A DNA stretch of 64,000 nucleotides from Hygrocybe punicea (GCA_963556145.1 OY744470.1:4526001-4590000), one strand, 5' to 3'; shown: positions 34,090 through 45,850, counted from the stretch's first letter. The notes: generated by a model not told the origin, from the letters alone. A program made the numbers and translations.

Positions 34090-37000
34090 TTAAGATTGAG
34101 CATATATAAACAGTACAGCATTATTACCATTACATGACAATAAATTAATATTTGAAAAGTCATCTATATCACCTTCATTAATACAAATTGATCTGGTTGA
34201 TATACCATCATGAAACCATACCATACTGTTGATGAATATGCAGGCAGTAAAATGTGCATCACCAAAGTACACAATTCCTCTCAATGTGAAAGCAGTGGAT
34301 ATGTCATCAATTGACAAGTTTATAACTTGACTAACTATTAAATTCTCAATAGAGTCAACTGTAAACATGATTAGAGGTGGAATTTGGTTAAATGCAATAA
34401 ATTTAGGAATCTCTCCCCAACACAATTGACATTTGTGCCGTTGTCTATTAACTATGATTTGAGCAAGACATGCTGAGATTGTTCCAGAAAATGAATATGA
34501 ACAATGAAAGATGGCATCACATCTATCATTTTCCAGAATGGTTATGTTTTCACAATTGATACATTTAAGACAAGTTGAAGTCATTGGTTCATTTGCTTTC
34601 ATTATATAATGGGCCAAATCACTTATGGCAATGCCAACTTGACCATAAGGAAATATTTCGGGTTTATCTTGATGCAATAAATGTCTGATTGTATTTCTAA
34701 CTGTTTCTAAATCTGTTGTGTGATTCTTGGATCGTTTGAATCCTAAGCTCAAAATCTTTAATATTTCATTGATGCTATTGAATCTTTTTTTCCAACTTGA
34801 TGGATCTTCATTCCATATTGCTAGTAATATTGTAAAGAGTGAATCATAAGCACAGCTCCAATCTTGCGCATCCCATATAAACCCTTTTGGTTCATTTAAT
34901 TCAATAGTACTTGTTTTTCGTCTTTTTTTCACAATGGAAGATGAACTTACAACTTGTTGTAATTTTCGTTTTTTATTTTGCAATACATTGGCTGTGGAAT
35001 TTTTATGAGTGACAGTGATTGGAACAGTTCCTTTTGCAGGAACAAAGTTGAGGTTTCTGAAATCTGCCTTTTGATTTTTGTTCATAGGTTTAATTAATTG
35101 CCATGGAGAGGGCTGTGTTGTGTATTGATTTAGTTGCTCCGTGGCTTTCCATGCAATAGCATGATGAATGTTTTTTGGAATATATGACTTTCCTTTCCAT
35201 TTTCTAAATTGATCAATGATAGAATTTCGCTGATCTCCCTTGACATGGTCTGGTAAGAGTCCTTGATATTTCAGTTTGGTAATCTCATCAAGCAGTTCTA
35301 ATTCTCTGAATTCTTGCCTGAGATATCCAGAAGCACCACCTGTAATTACTTTAGGATCAAAGCCTTGCATGATGATAGTTCCTGCTGCAGAAGCACTTCT
35401 TGATAAGCAAGTATAATAGGATTGGTGGTTTCTACAACTACTGAGGTCAACTACATTGTTAGGACGAGTACGTCCTTGACATGCATAATCAGTCATTGCA
35501 AAATTAGGCAGTACCAACACTTGTTCTCTTGACAAAGATATCACATCATCATTTGGTAATGAGCACATGGTGGACGTGACATGTTTTGTAATCGGAACCA
35601 CATTTTCAGGAAGTCCTTCTATGTTAATTTTTTTTGGAGGATTCAATAATCTGACAAATAAAGTGTCCAGTACAGTTTGTTGCTCAGGACCTATTGCACT
35701 CTGCCAACCCACAACTATGCCCTCTGCTCCTTTGGTAATGCAGCACTCTGTTGCATCATTGTTCCTCAGCATCACTGGCATGCCTACACATAAGTCCAAT
35801 CTTCCTGGTATATGATCAGAGGATGATGCATGTGGTTGGCTCCAAAGTAGCTTTTGGAGTGAAGGTTCCAATATCTTTGTGTGTCGAATAGGATCCAAAA
35901 TTGTTGACATGTGATGAGATTTTCTTTTGCTATTGGAACTAGTAGGATCATTCCATCTGTCTATGGAATAGAATGATGTTAATGGTCTCCTATTTTCAGC
36001 AGCAAAACGTTGAATACCAAGTTCATTGGTTTTGTCTTTTTGTGCATTCAATGCAGTTATAACTGACACATTCCTGAATTTCTTTTGGGCTAATTTTGGA
36101 TCATTTGGACCTTTTCCTGCAACACGAGTACGAAGAAATGCAATATCTTTGGGAGTACATGCTTTGTATCTCATGTTTTCCAAAGCAAGCCTCAGTTGGA
36201 CATCTTCTTCTGACTGATTGGTTTGTCTCATATTTTCACGTAATATAACAACTGTTGTTATTTGATGCCAAAGAGCTTTGCCTATAGCCGCTTCCTGATT
36301 TGCTATAGTTTGACTGGAATTGATTTGGACACCAACGGTTCCAGAGTATAAAGGAGCACCACTCATAGCTGGTGGAAGTTGGCCAAAATCTCCTGCAAAT
36401 ATCATATTAATGCCACCAAAGGGTTCATCATAAACACCACGTGCTTTTGCACACTGAGCACTGATTTTATACATATCTCTGCAAGATAACATTGACACCT
36501 CATCAATGAAAATGTAATCCACACCATCAAGATTGGCACGTACTTGTGCAAGGGAACGAGATGATCCTCCCTGATTAATTCCAAGAATGGAGTGATATGT
36601 GGATCCATTTACAAGGGCAGCAGCACCACCGGTTGGTGCAAGAACCACAAATCGATGATTTTCGTTGTGTTTACCAAAAAAACTAGTCAATGCTTTGATG
36701 ACTTGTGATTTCCCTGTGCCTGCCATCCCACCAAGATACATGCGTAGCTTATCAGAACCGTTAATCAAGGTAGAGTGATTCGCAATGATATGAAATGCTC
36801 TCTTTTGGTCAGTGTTCAACTTGTAATCATTGATAGTTACATCAATAAGATGACGATCAGCTCTGTTTGCAGGAATAAACATATGGTTGATGTATGCTGC
36901 ATCCACTATCTTGACATCATTATATTGAAAATTTGCCAATTTATCTATGGTTGCTGTGTTTGTTGGTAAATTTTTATTTCTGTCATCGATGATTTCCTTT

Positions 37001-40000
37001 TTCTTTGCAAGGACTGCAGTTCTCCACAATTTTGCTGATTGTACTACAGGTGGTTCTATAGGTATCAACGGTCCTATATCTGGGGTACCATCAATACAAT
37101 CATCGAGCCACCCTGACCTTTTCAAAGTTCTTTCAGCTATCAGCATTTGATCTTTCCTTTTTTGTCCTTTTTGACCAAGTTTCAGGAGTATTTCCGTGTC
37201 ATTATTGTCTTCATCAATATTGTTGTTGAAGTCGTCGCCATTAAATGCAAATTCAGCATTGTGCATGTCATCCAGTTCATCAAGACCGTTTGAGGTCGCC
37301 CATGAATACCTTATATTTGCAGTATTATTCTTCTGACGTTTAGCAGAGAAATCATCTCTTGCATCCAAACATTCATACCGCAGACCAAAGTATTTCATGA
37401 TCTCTAGTTCTTTTTTAGAAAACTCGTGGTCTATAAAAGCATTATCCCATGTTTGTAATTTACTTTTGAGTTCTTTGCCACTTCTCCATGGCTTGAAAAA
37501 CGTTAACATTGTACAACAATAATATTCTCGATCACCACGGTCAGCCCTTGGCAAAGTGTTCGGAATAAAATTAGGAACTATGAAAGGATCATTCCCTTTC
37601 ATTTTGGCATGGTGGGTAAGATATTGTGGATGATTGGAATGTAAAGTATAATCATTTTCAAATTTTGTCAATTTATTAAGATCAACTTCATTTGTTTTAT
37701 CAGCTATTTCTGTGCCTGCATGTCTATTCAAACTATCAGGTTTTGGAATTTCATCTATCTCCATGAGTATATCATTATCAACGACATCAGACAAGTTGTC
37801 ATCACTGGAATAGTCAACATTAGTAGGTTCAGTGCAAGAGTCAGACAAATCATCACAGCCTAGATTGTCAAAAATTTGGTTTTGCACTGGTTCTTTTCTG
37901 GCCCTTTTGGTCTTTGTTTTGGTGCGTCTTTTCTTTGGTTCCATATTGGCAAGACGTATCCAGTCATACAGTGATACATTATCATACAAGGCGGGTCTGA
38001 ACATATAATTATTTACTTTGGAAAGTCCAATGTATGCGCCATTATTCTTACCAATAATTTTTTGTGCATTATTTTGGTCTTCACATATATTAGGAATTTC
38101 TTCATCAGACCATGCACTGATAACCTCTTTAACATAAGATCTCCAAAAGAATGGCACGAATTTATGACTGGTGTAGTGATCAGGATTTCCAAGGACATAT
38201 AATGAAGCCATTGGAGCACCAATTTCCATTTTGGAGGTGAGTGAATTGACTATTTGTGTAAACAGCTTTCTGACTTTGTCTTTTCTTTTCAGGTTGCCAC
38301 CAATCATTTCGGAATTCTTATCAAAAATACTTTTTATCACTTCAAAAATGCTATAGGTCTTCAAGGAGAATTTTGTAATATAATCTGTTATGTATGCAAC
38401 TATGGCCTTTATAGCAGTACCTGATAATAAGCTGGTCACATCAGAATTGCATCGTAGCATATATGTAACTTCAGGTGTCACCGTGTTCATCCAAGGTTCA
38501 CCATGCTTGAGGTTGAGAGCACCAGTGTTAGGTTCTACAAAAGTTTGTTGAAAGATATCACAGGGAAATCGTCGTTTACATTCACCTTTCGAATTAAGAC
38601 AGTATGGCTTTTTTTTGCCATCATGCCTGTTATGTACATTTAATCGCAATAAAAGATCATCTACAACATCTTGAAACCTTTGCCACCATGTTGATCTTTT
38701 GTTGTGATATTGACAATTCATGGAACAATTATATGATGGTGGATCTGGCATGACACATGTTGGTGGTTGATATTCAGGTTTCGACATTGTCTGTTCCATT
38801 TTCTGTGATACCTCATCTTTAGAACCTGTCATGAATTGTTCTACACACAAACTTTCCAAATATTCCACTAATCTTTTCTGAAAGTCAGAATTTTCACCCA
38901 TAATTTTGTCACGTATTTCCTGAGGTGTAAGGCATCCCTTTATCCACAACAGCATATGAAGATGCAAGGTAAGACGTCCTTGTTCCTCTACCGTTGCATA
39001 ATAACCTGATGTGTTTCCATACAGGCCAGGATGAGATTCATTTATTCCTAATATATGTTTGATGAACATTTCAGTAGTAAAGTGAAAAAAGCGGGCTCCA
39101 GCAACTGGATTGTTTGCAATTAGTTTGTAACAATCCTGGGGTAGACGTAGTTTAGGATAAAACTTTTCTTTGTTGTCAGCATAATATAAGCATAGTGGGT
39201 GATTGATGTCTGCAGGTGCAAAAGTGATAAACCAAGTCGGAGCACCAATATAGGATATCAGAGACCAAATCTCATTTCGCATGTATTTCTTGTTAGTAAT
39301 TGAACCTTTGACCTGACCAGCTACGTGATCCAGATCAGAAATGAGTTTATAGCATGCTTTCTCTTCCGATGTATCTGGTTTGACTCTATCACCTCTAGAT
39401 AATCTCTTAGAGAGGTCATCCAAAACAGCTGTATTGATATTCATCAGGTGATCTGCAATATCGTTGAAATTATGTTTATTAGTCAACAAATATCCTCCGG
39501 TTGTACTGTCCTTGATTTGTTCTTGATTGAATGCAATCAATGGAAAATAGGGATCGGTTTGAAATCTTTTGTCATGGTACATCAGGAGATGTCTTTTGTG
39601 CATCATATCACTGATGCTTAAAACATCATTGTCTATGCTGCTAATACCACCCAAGCCATATGGAAATAGGCAGGGAAACATCATAGGATATAACTGAGGA
39701 TTATTAAAGAACGATTCTGGATTTCTAGCATGGCTTATGGCAAGAACACCACCATGGTCATCTATCAAGTGCTTGGTCGCTCTAGCTATTAATGCCTTTG
39801 GACTTGTAATATCTAGATTTTCGCCAGTTACTCCACTAACAACAAAGGGACAAGGCCCATCTTCCACACCATCTTCCACTTCATTGTCAAATGCACTAGT
39901 GGCTTCTGGTTCCTTATTTGTGTCTGCTGGTCGATATGCAACCACAACAGGAATTCCATGATCTGGATATTGTGCTAGATTTTCATAGGAGATATCTAAA

Positions 40001-41832
40001 TCATAGTAATCCATGTGATTCAATTTCAGCCATTCTAAAGCTGCAGAAACTCGCCTTCGGCGAACCAATAAAGGCGTTCGCTCCATGTCTTCTGGAGTTG
40101 GTCTGGCAGGACCAGTGAAAATAAACGCTAGCACTTCATCAAGTTCTTTAATTGTTGGAGGCAACCGTTGATATATCTTTGGTGTTGGGTTTTGAAACAT
40201 GATGGCATTTGCTTTCATTTTATGCATCCCAGAGGAGACACGAACAATACATTTGTTGTGATGAACACGGGCAATCAAAAGTTGTTCAGCAAATGTTAGA
40301 TTTTGAAGTTGTGCAGGAATTCTTCCCATCCAAAGTCCATTCGCCAAAGCATATTTGGGAGTTTGGCCTTTATTCAGACTGAGCACACATGGTTTGCATA
40401 TCCATTTACATGTGTCATCTAGCACTGGACCTTTGATATCCTCTATTGGATCAGAACAATGATATCGTTCACATCTTGTGATTCCCATATTGTCTCTAGT
40501 TAATATTTTCAGATTAACCTTCGTCTTTGACAATAAAGACATGTTTTTCAATGCAACCAATTGACCACATACAGCACACCCACTTTCTTGGAAACATTCA
40601 GGTGATGTATCTCTGCACCAGTTGCTGATTATGGTTTCCTTCAATTCAATAGATGGAGGAGGAGGAGGAAATAATTGCTCATCTGACTTGTCCAATTCTT
40701 CTTTCATTTGAGCCTGAGTTTCTTCTTTGCCGCACTCATATGTTTCTGTCATTTTTTGTCTTCTGTACCACTGTTTACACAGGTCTTTATGTGATTTAAT
40801 ATCATGCACATGAAAAATAGAAACATGAGTATCACAAGCTGAACAATTATGCCTCATTAATGCCACAGATAGATCTTGTCCATGTAATCTTCGTAATGTC
40901 TTTGACAAATATATACCATGTATTGTTGTTATTTCACCAATATCCTTCACTGTCAAATTTGGCAGAAGTTCATGTAAAGGCATTTTAACACATGCATATG
41001 TTTTTCTATCTTCATATAAAGTGTTGGCTGTTTGTTCATCAATATGCCCCACATATTCGAATAATATGTCAGAATCATGGTTGATATTATTAGACGGTAG
41101 CATAAAAGATTGAAGAAAGCTAAACTTGAATGTTGGTATTCGTTTACCACCACCAATGTAGTCATATCTATGAACGAAATTTATATATAAAGATTTAAAC
41201 AAGTGTCCGAATAAATTCAAATTGAACACAATTATGTTTGAACGGCTATGCCGTATTATGAAACATAGTGTGGTCCACAGCAACGTTGCATGTGATAGAG
41301 AACTAGTAATACAATGAAATAAATATGTTTTGAAATCATGTCGTCTCAATAGCGATCGCATGAGCAATGCTTTGATCATTTTACAACGACATTGGACAGT
41401 GATAGGTTTGAGAAGACAATACAAAGCAAAGAGATATTTAGGAGGTAAGAAATATGTTCTTGCATATTGAATAGAACGTATTCGCATTTTGAAGGCACTA
41501 TTTTTAAATGTAGTCCAAACGAATAATGGATCGACTGTCAAGTTATCTTTTGTTTCTTTTGTTATTCCAATGATCTTTACATATAGTGTTGCATTTATTT
41601 GCATCAATATTGTTGCATCGCCCTGATCTGGGGCCAACTCATGTTCTATGAGTTTTCTTTGAAAAACATCCAATTCTTGGGTCAAGGTCGATATCACAGG
41701 ACAGGAAATTGGTTCAGGAGAGATATACATAAGTTTGTCTTGGCATAGTTGTGGAAATAATGTTGCATTTGCAAGGAAATATAGATAAGTCAAACATGCA
41801 ATGCAGACACGGATGATGTTGTGGGGATTCAT
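34090..41832 (-). CDS. Intact Helitron Rep/helicase, 2580 residues (Hel3)
   Basis: This single open frame starts at ATG 41832. It should nick and copy DNA for rolling-circle transposition. Rough residue positions: hydrophobic N-terminus 5-25 (IIRVCIACLTYLYFLANAT), further hydrophobic segment 185-225, GGGK block near 240, CSACDTHVSIF near 350, CAVCGQLV near 420, and LANGLWMG near 500. The Rep core has HUH (LTLHLHMLLW) near 955-962 and two tyrosines (YITDYITK) near 1147. The PIF1-type helicase has Walker A (GMAGTGKSQ) near 1705, FIDEVSML near 1775, GDFGQLPP near 1815, LRENMRQ near 1865, YACQGRTRP near 2119 and SRSASAAGT near 2147. The C-terminus has a Cys block (DWSCAYDSLF, near 2326) and a His block (GDAHFTACIF with VWFHDG, near 2527-2540), like a papain-fold ubiquitin-peptidase domain. 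It lacks the 21-residue repeats of Hel1 and Hel2. Confidence 0.93.
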   Translation of the reverse strand: MNPHNIIRVCIACLTYLYFLANATLFPQLCQDKLMYISPEPISCPVISTLTQELDVFQRKLIEHELAPDQGDATILMQINATLYVKIIGITKETKDNLTVDPLFVWTTFKNSAFKMRIRSIQYARTYFLPPKYLFALYCLLKPITVQCRCKMIKALLMRSLLRRHDFKTYLFHCITSSLSHATLLWTTLCFIIRHSRSNIIVFNLNLFGHLFKSLYINFVHRYDYIGGGKRIPTFKFSFLQSFMLPSNNINHDSDILFEYVGHIDEQTANTLYEDRKTYACVKMPLHELLPNLTVKDIGEITTIHGIYLSKTLRRLHGQDLSVALMRHNCSACDTHVSIFHVHDIKSHKDLCKQWYRRQKMTETYECGKEETQAQMKEELDKSDEQLFPPPPPSIELKETIISNWCRDTSPECFQESGCAVCGQLVALKNMSLLSKTKVNLKILTRDNMGITRCERYHCSDPIEDIKGPVLDDTCKWICKPCVLSLNKGQTPKYALANGLWMGRIPAQLQNLTFAEQLLIARVHHNKCIVRVSSGMHKMKANAIMFQNPTPKIYQRLPPTIKELDEVLAFIFTGPARPTPEDMERTPLLVRRRRVSAALEWLKLNHMDYYDLDISYENLAQYPDHGIPVVVAYRPADTNKEPEATSAFDNEVEDGVEDGPCPFVVSGVTGENLDITSPKALIARATKHLIDDHGGVLAISHARNPESFFNNPQLYPMMFPCLFPYGLGGISSIDNDVLSISDMMHKRHLLMYHDKRFQTDPYFPLIAFNQEQIKDSTTGGYLLTNKHNFNDIADHLMNINTAVLDDLSKRLSRGDRVKPDTSEEKACYKLISDLDHVAGQVKGSITNKKYMRNEIWSLISYIGAPTWFITFAPADINHPLCLYYADNKEKFYPKLRLPQDCYKLIANNPVAGARFFHFTTEMFIKHILGINESHPGLYGNTSGYYATVEEQGRLTLHLHMLLWIKGCLTPQEIRDKIMGENSDFQKRLVEYLESLCVEQFMTGSKDEVSQKMEQTMSKPEYQPPTCVMPDPPSYNCSMNCQYHNKRSTWWQRFQDVVDDLLLRLNVHNRHDGKKKPYCLNSKGECKRRFPCDIFQQTFVEPNTGALNLKHGEPWMNTVTPEVTYMLRCNSDVTSLLSGTAIKAIVAYITDYITKFSLKTYSIFEVIKSIFDKNSEMIGGNLKRKDKVRKLFTQIVNSLTSKMEIGAPMASLYVLGNPDHYTSHKFVPFFWRSYVKEVISAWSDEEIPNICEDQNNAQKIIGKNNGAYIGLSKVNNYMFRPALYDNVSLYDWIRLANMEPKKRRTKTKTKRARKEPVQNQIFDNLGCDDLSDSCTEPTNVDYSSDDNLSDVVDNDILMEIDEIPKPDSLNRHAGTEIADKTNEVDLNKLTKFENDYTLHSNHPQYLTHHAKMKGNDPFIVPNFIPNTLPRADRGDREYYCCTMLTFFKPWRSGKELKSKLQTWDNAFIDHEFSKKELEIMKYFGLRYECLDARDDFSAKRQKNNTANIRYSWATSNGLDELDDMHNAEFAFNGDDFNNNIDEDNNDTEILLKLGQKGQKRKDQMLIAERTLKRSGWLDDCIDGTPDIGPLIPIEPPVVQSAKLWRTAVLAKKKEIIDDRNKNLPTNTATIDKLANFQYNDVKIVDAAYINHMFIPANRADRHLIDVTINDYKLNTDQKRAFHIIANHSTLINGSDKLRMYLGGMAGTGKSQVIKALTSFFGKHNENHRFVVLAPTGGAAALVNGSTYHSILGINQGGSSRSLAQVRANLDGVDYIFIDEVSMLSCRDMYKISAQCAKARGVYDEPFGGINMIFAGDFGQLPPAMSGAPLYSGTVGVQINSSQTIANQEAAIGKALWHQITTVVILRENMRQTNQSEEDVQLRLALENMRYKACTPKDIAFLRTRVAGKGPNDPKLAQKKFRNVSVITALNAQKDKTNELGIQRFAAENRRPLTSFYSIDRWNDPTSSNSKRKSHHMSTILDPIRHTKILEPSLQKLLWSQPHASSSDHIPGRLDLCVGMPVMLRNNDATECCITKGAEGIVVGWQSAIGPEQQTVLDTLFVRLLNPPKKINIEGLPENVVPITKHVTSTMCSLPNDDVISLSREQVLVLPNFAMTDYACQGRTRPNNVVDLSSCRNHQSYYTCLSRSASAAGTIIMQGFDPKVITGGASGYLRQEFRELELLDEITKLKYQGLLPDHVKGDQRNSIIDQFRKWKGKSYIPKNIHHAIAWKATEQLNQYTTQPSPWQLIKPMNKNQKADFRNLNFVPAKGTVPITVTHKNSTANVLQNKKRKLQQVVSSSSIVKKRRKTSTIELNEPKGFIWDAQDWSCAYDSLFTILLAIWNEDPSSWKKRFNSINEILKILSLGFKRSKNHTTDLETVRNTIRHLLHQDKPEIFPYGQVGIAISDLAHYIMKANEPMTSTCLKCINCENITILENDRCDAIFHCSYSFSGTISACLAQIIVNRQRHKCQLCWGEIPKFIAFNQIPPLIMFTVDSIENLIVSQVINLSIDDISTAFTLRGIVYFGDAHFTACIFINSMVWFHDGISTRSICINEGDIDDFSNINLLSCNGNNAVLFIYAQS

Positions 41833-42920
41833 GAGGATTTGTGACAGTAAGAGGAAACACCGCCCATTTAACTAGTCAAGTGGTTCGGATCATGAATAAC
41901 AATTAACACAATGGGATTGATCATATGACATTATATTATTTGTAAGCTTTTCCCAAAACACCATAAGGCGTGCCTGAATCTTTAGAAATCTGTGTTTACT
42001 TTTTTTATTCCATTCTATGTTCCTGTGACATGCCTTGATACAGGCCAAAAATGCATCTGTATCATGAATAGCTGCCTTACGATCTTATTAGGGGTCTGGC
42101 TGACAAGACATTGATCAAACCGACTGAGAAGAACAATGGTACCCCCTTTGAAGATATTTTGTGGATTTAATCTTCAGAGTCTCAGTGATATTTATTTCTA
42201 GCTTGCTCAACAGACAAAACAGGTATTGAAGTTGAACAACCAGGCTGTTTGACAACTGTGCATATTTGACAATTGCTTGGTAATTCATGGAAATTATCAT
42301 TGTTCTTCATCCTTGTCAGAAATACATTGTCATTTTTATGGAGCTGTACGTATCATTCCCACACAAGTATACTGTATTATTCCGGTACCAAAGAGTCATA
42401 GCTCCCCTTGGAGTGACAGTTATATCTTCCACTACAAGAGGGGGTTTTGTTACTCTTGTATCATTGTATCCTCATTTAATAGGTCCATAAAGTTCGTGAT
42501 TCTGGTTTCTTACATATATTCAATTTGAATTTTCATTAGCCCGAATGAGAGTCATCTCAGGTTGTCCTTCTCAAGTTGAGTGTGTAGGTGGTTGTACAAC
42601 TGAACTGAAAGTAATGCATTCACCAGGATATATTTTAGACAAACAGATTTTCAGTCAACAAGATTGATGCCTTATGCTGTATCTATGCTCACTATCATGC
42701 TCAATTCTTATGGTCATAGGACAGTAACACAAACCATTTTTAACGGAGCAAAAAGAAATACATATATAGAAACTGTACAAATGTTAATAGTAGCGATGTA
42801 TGAGGAGGACATTTGAGGGCACAGATTGTCACCAAGTTTCCAGAAATCAACGACTGGGATACAGTCTTTTTAGTCAAATATAATGAATACTCCACAAAAG
42901 AAGGACTTACTCCTCCGAAA
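41833..42920. other. Spacer between Rep/helicase and gene W in Hel3
   Basis: No gene or tandem repeat is supported. It should hold the promoter of the Rep/helicase gene (to the right of 41832) and the 3' end region of gene W. Confidence 0.4.
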
Positions 42921-44844
42921 TTAAGGCCCGGGATCAAGTTTGGATGTCGATGGCTTGGGAGATGAAGGCCTCGTTTGGCTTGGAGTAATGGAGAGTAGGA
43001 TTTCGGGTGGAACAATGTTGCTCCAATCCACATCCATTGATGAAGCGCTGGGCTCTGCAGGGGTTGATGACTGGTGGCGTGACGATGCACGCGTATTGGG
43101 ACGGAATCCTAGGACATGGAGAAGATCAGAATTGGAATATATACAGCCTATGATGTAATGTTGAAATACATACCCGGAGTCGGAGACTTCTTCGGTGGCT
43201 TCACCAGGTTGAGCTTCTCTACGATAATGCCCGCTTGCTCCAAAGCAACATCCAATTTCCTCCTCTTTGCCATCTCGCCGTCCTCGTGACCATCGCTGGG
43301 AGACATCTTTTCAGGTTCGGGAGATCCGTCATCGTTGTCCATGGTTATATCATTATCAACATCCAACAACCCCGCCCACTCTGGTCCTAAAATGTCCAAC
43401 TTCGCGGATTCCGGTGCCACAACATCCGGCTCGGGGGCAATGGGTGGCTTAATCTCCATTGTCAATTTCTCCAATGCCGATTGCCGGGTTGTGCGCGACG
43501 ACCCAATTTCAACAGCGACTGCGAGATGTCAGTGCATTAATCATAACAAGGTGAGCAACGTACGCATTTGGGCCTTAGACCGCTTCTTCTTTACCGGGGC
43601 TACGTCCTCCTCCATCTTTATGTCGTCTATACATGAATAAATGTGTTGGATCATCGTTTTGATATTCGGAATTCAATAACTCACCCTCATCGTCGTCCTC
43701 GGCTTTGGACTTGATTGTGCGCTCTGTCATGATGAAGGGTTTGCATGTATGACAATCACAGACAATGAAAGTACTTACTGGACTTGGGCTTGGGCTTGGG
43801 CTTCTTTTTGTCCTCCTCGGACGAATTGTCTGCGCCACCTGAATATTCAATAGATCTATACACCACTATGGTTGAAAATTTGTACAAACCAGCAGAAGAT
43901 GCCTTCTGTTTTTTGACCGATTTTGACTTGGCTTTGCCCTTGCCCTTGCCCTGGGCAACTGGCTCCTCTGCAAATGTATTATATCATTAGCACAATCACA
44001 CATGTAATTCTAGATCACACCTTCATCATCATCCGCCACATCAGAATCAACGAGGACACTATGTCCTTTACACCAAGCAATAACATGACCGATGATCTCG
44101 AGCTTTGTGGCGTCCGGAAGCCCACCGAATGACCAATTTGCCAAGGTTCCGCTGTGCCATGCTGGCACGGATTCGTCGTATTTTGCCCAATCTATGATGC
44201 CAGACGTGAGAATTCATTTGGCCATAAATACATATATACTTACCTAGATCCTCGGGCTTGATCTCGGTGTTCACAGCGCCATGTTGAATCAAAGCCGATG
44301 GAGAATGATTCCCGACATAAAATTCTTTCAGGAGCCAATCATCGAAGATCTTGCTTCGCCAGTCACGGGTAACCTCGTTTGCCCGTTTCGCCACCAAGAC
44401 TTCTGCCCAAATTTCGTCCATGACGGTGTCGGTATACTTGAGGTAATCCCGAAGTGAATCGGTCCCTTCCTTATCATTTTTGACGTAGTCCGGCGAGTAG
44501 TTGGGTGCCTTGTTGTATGCGATGGCTGCTGTCGCGTAGATGTACATATCCATTTGATAAATCAAGCGACGGAGCGGTTCCTCGTATCGTTCGGGGATTT
44601 CGCGCCATAACTCACCTCGGGCGGTGGCATCGTGGGGGTGTGTCTTCAGTACATAGAGATTACGAGAAAATACGGGAATGGTGCCGGATTCCTTGTTGGG
44701 TGCCGGAATCTTGGGCGGGACCATGTACTGGATTTGGAAGATGCGATGTAGCTCCTGCAGCTTTTTGGGCGGCGCATCAGGCCAGTACTTGAAGGCGGCG
44801 GGATTGACAGCGGGAGTCGAGGTTTTGACGACTGGCAAGGACAT
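42921..44844 (-). CDS. Gene W: unknown charged protein, about eight exons (Hel3 cargo)
   Basis: It starts at ATG 44844 (MSLPVVKTSTPAVNPAAFKY). Exon 1 runs to 44244 with a GTAAGT donor; exon 2 starts at 44191 and reads WAKYDESVPAWHSGTLANW. Several small exons follow, rich in Lys, Glu and Asp (GKGKGKAKSKSVKKQKA, SSEEDKKKPKPKPKS). Then comes a part with MAKRRKLDVALEQAGIIVEK, and a last exon ends with MDVDWSNIVPPEILL...KLDPGP with TAA at 42923-42921. The N-terminal 200 residues are a helical domain (YEEPLRRLIYQMDMYIYAT and KIFDDWLLKEFYVG) that I do not recognise. The tail looks nuclear and disordered, with KKRSK and AKRRK-like signals. In Hel2 the same slot, upstream of the Rep/helicase and in the same direction, is filled by the H3-mimic gene, with no visible homology. 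Confidence 0.65.
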
Positions 44845-45239
44845 GGTAGATGAAATAAAAGTTTTTTGGTCGACGTGTGAGGCGATTTGAGAGCAAAAGA
44901 AAAGGGTGGATTTATTACTCAACGCTCCAGACTATGAATACGGATGTCACGACCACATGACCAGATCAATTGCCACATGTTCGACCTCATGTTCGGCTTC
45001 TTTGCATGCATAAACAACAGATCTATTTATTTATGTTTTTGATGTGGCTCGAGCTTAGAAGTTGTCCAAAGCTAGTAATTGCACGCAGAAAACCGACATG
45101 TGCAGCGTATGGAATATTTTCCAGTTGGTAAGGCGATAAATCGAGTTAATTCGTTCAATGAATATTCACGGACTGGTCCGTTGACGGAAAAGCACAACAA
45201 GTCTGACTTGTTGGATGGATGTAGAAGGACTAGATATAC
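44845..45239. other. Spacer between gene W and satellite
   Basis: No gene is supported. The stretch includes the promoter side of gene W. Confidence 0.35.
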
Positions 45240-45850
45240 TACAACAAACATGTTGTTTGGTGTGTTCGGTCACCGGACATGTTGGGTGGATGTCAATGTA
45301 CGACTAGATATACTACACCGAACACACCAAACATGTTCGATGTGTTCGGTGTGATATATCTAGTCACAACCGTTGGTTGACATCCACTGAACATCTCCAC
45401 CGAACACACCGAACATGTTCGATGTGTTCGGTGTGGTATATCCGGTCACAACCGTTGGTTGACATCCACCGAACATCTCCACCGAACACACCGAACATGT
45501 TCGATGTGTTCGGTGTGGTATATCCGGTCACAACCATTGGTTGACATCCACTGAACATCTCCACCGAACACACCGAACATGTTCGATGTGTTCGGTGTGG
45601 TATATCCGGTCACAACCGTTGGTTGACATCCACCGAACATCTCCACCGAACACACCGAACATGTTCAATGTGTTCGGTGTGGTATATCCGGTCACAACCG
45701 TTGGTTGACATCCACCGAACATCTCCACCGAACACACCGAACATGTTCGATGTGTTCGGTGTAGTATATCTCCTCATAATGGTTGGTTGACATCCACTGA
45801 ACATCTCCACCGAACACACCGAACACGTCCGATCTGTTCGGTGGATATTG
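45240..45850. repeat. 82-bp tandem satellite with inner palindrome, about 7 units (Hel3)
   Basis: Units start about every 82 bp and carry CACCGAACACACCGAACATG/TTCGATGTGTTCGGTGT (a near-perfect 36-bp palindrome), GTATATCCGGTCACAACC and GGTTGACATCCACCGAACAT. Five inner units are almost identical, with 0-3 changes. The unit matches the array in element A when both are read in element orientation. A lone relative lies near 52690-52745. Repeated 69-residue open frames here are artefacts. Confidence 0.88.
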
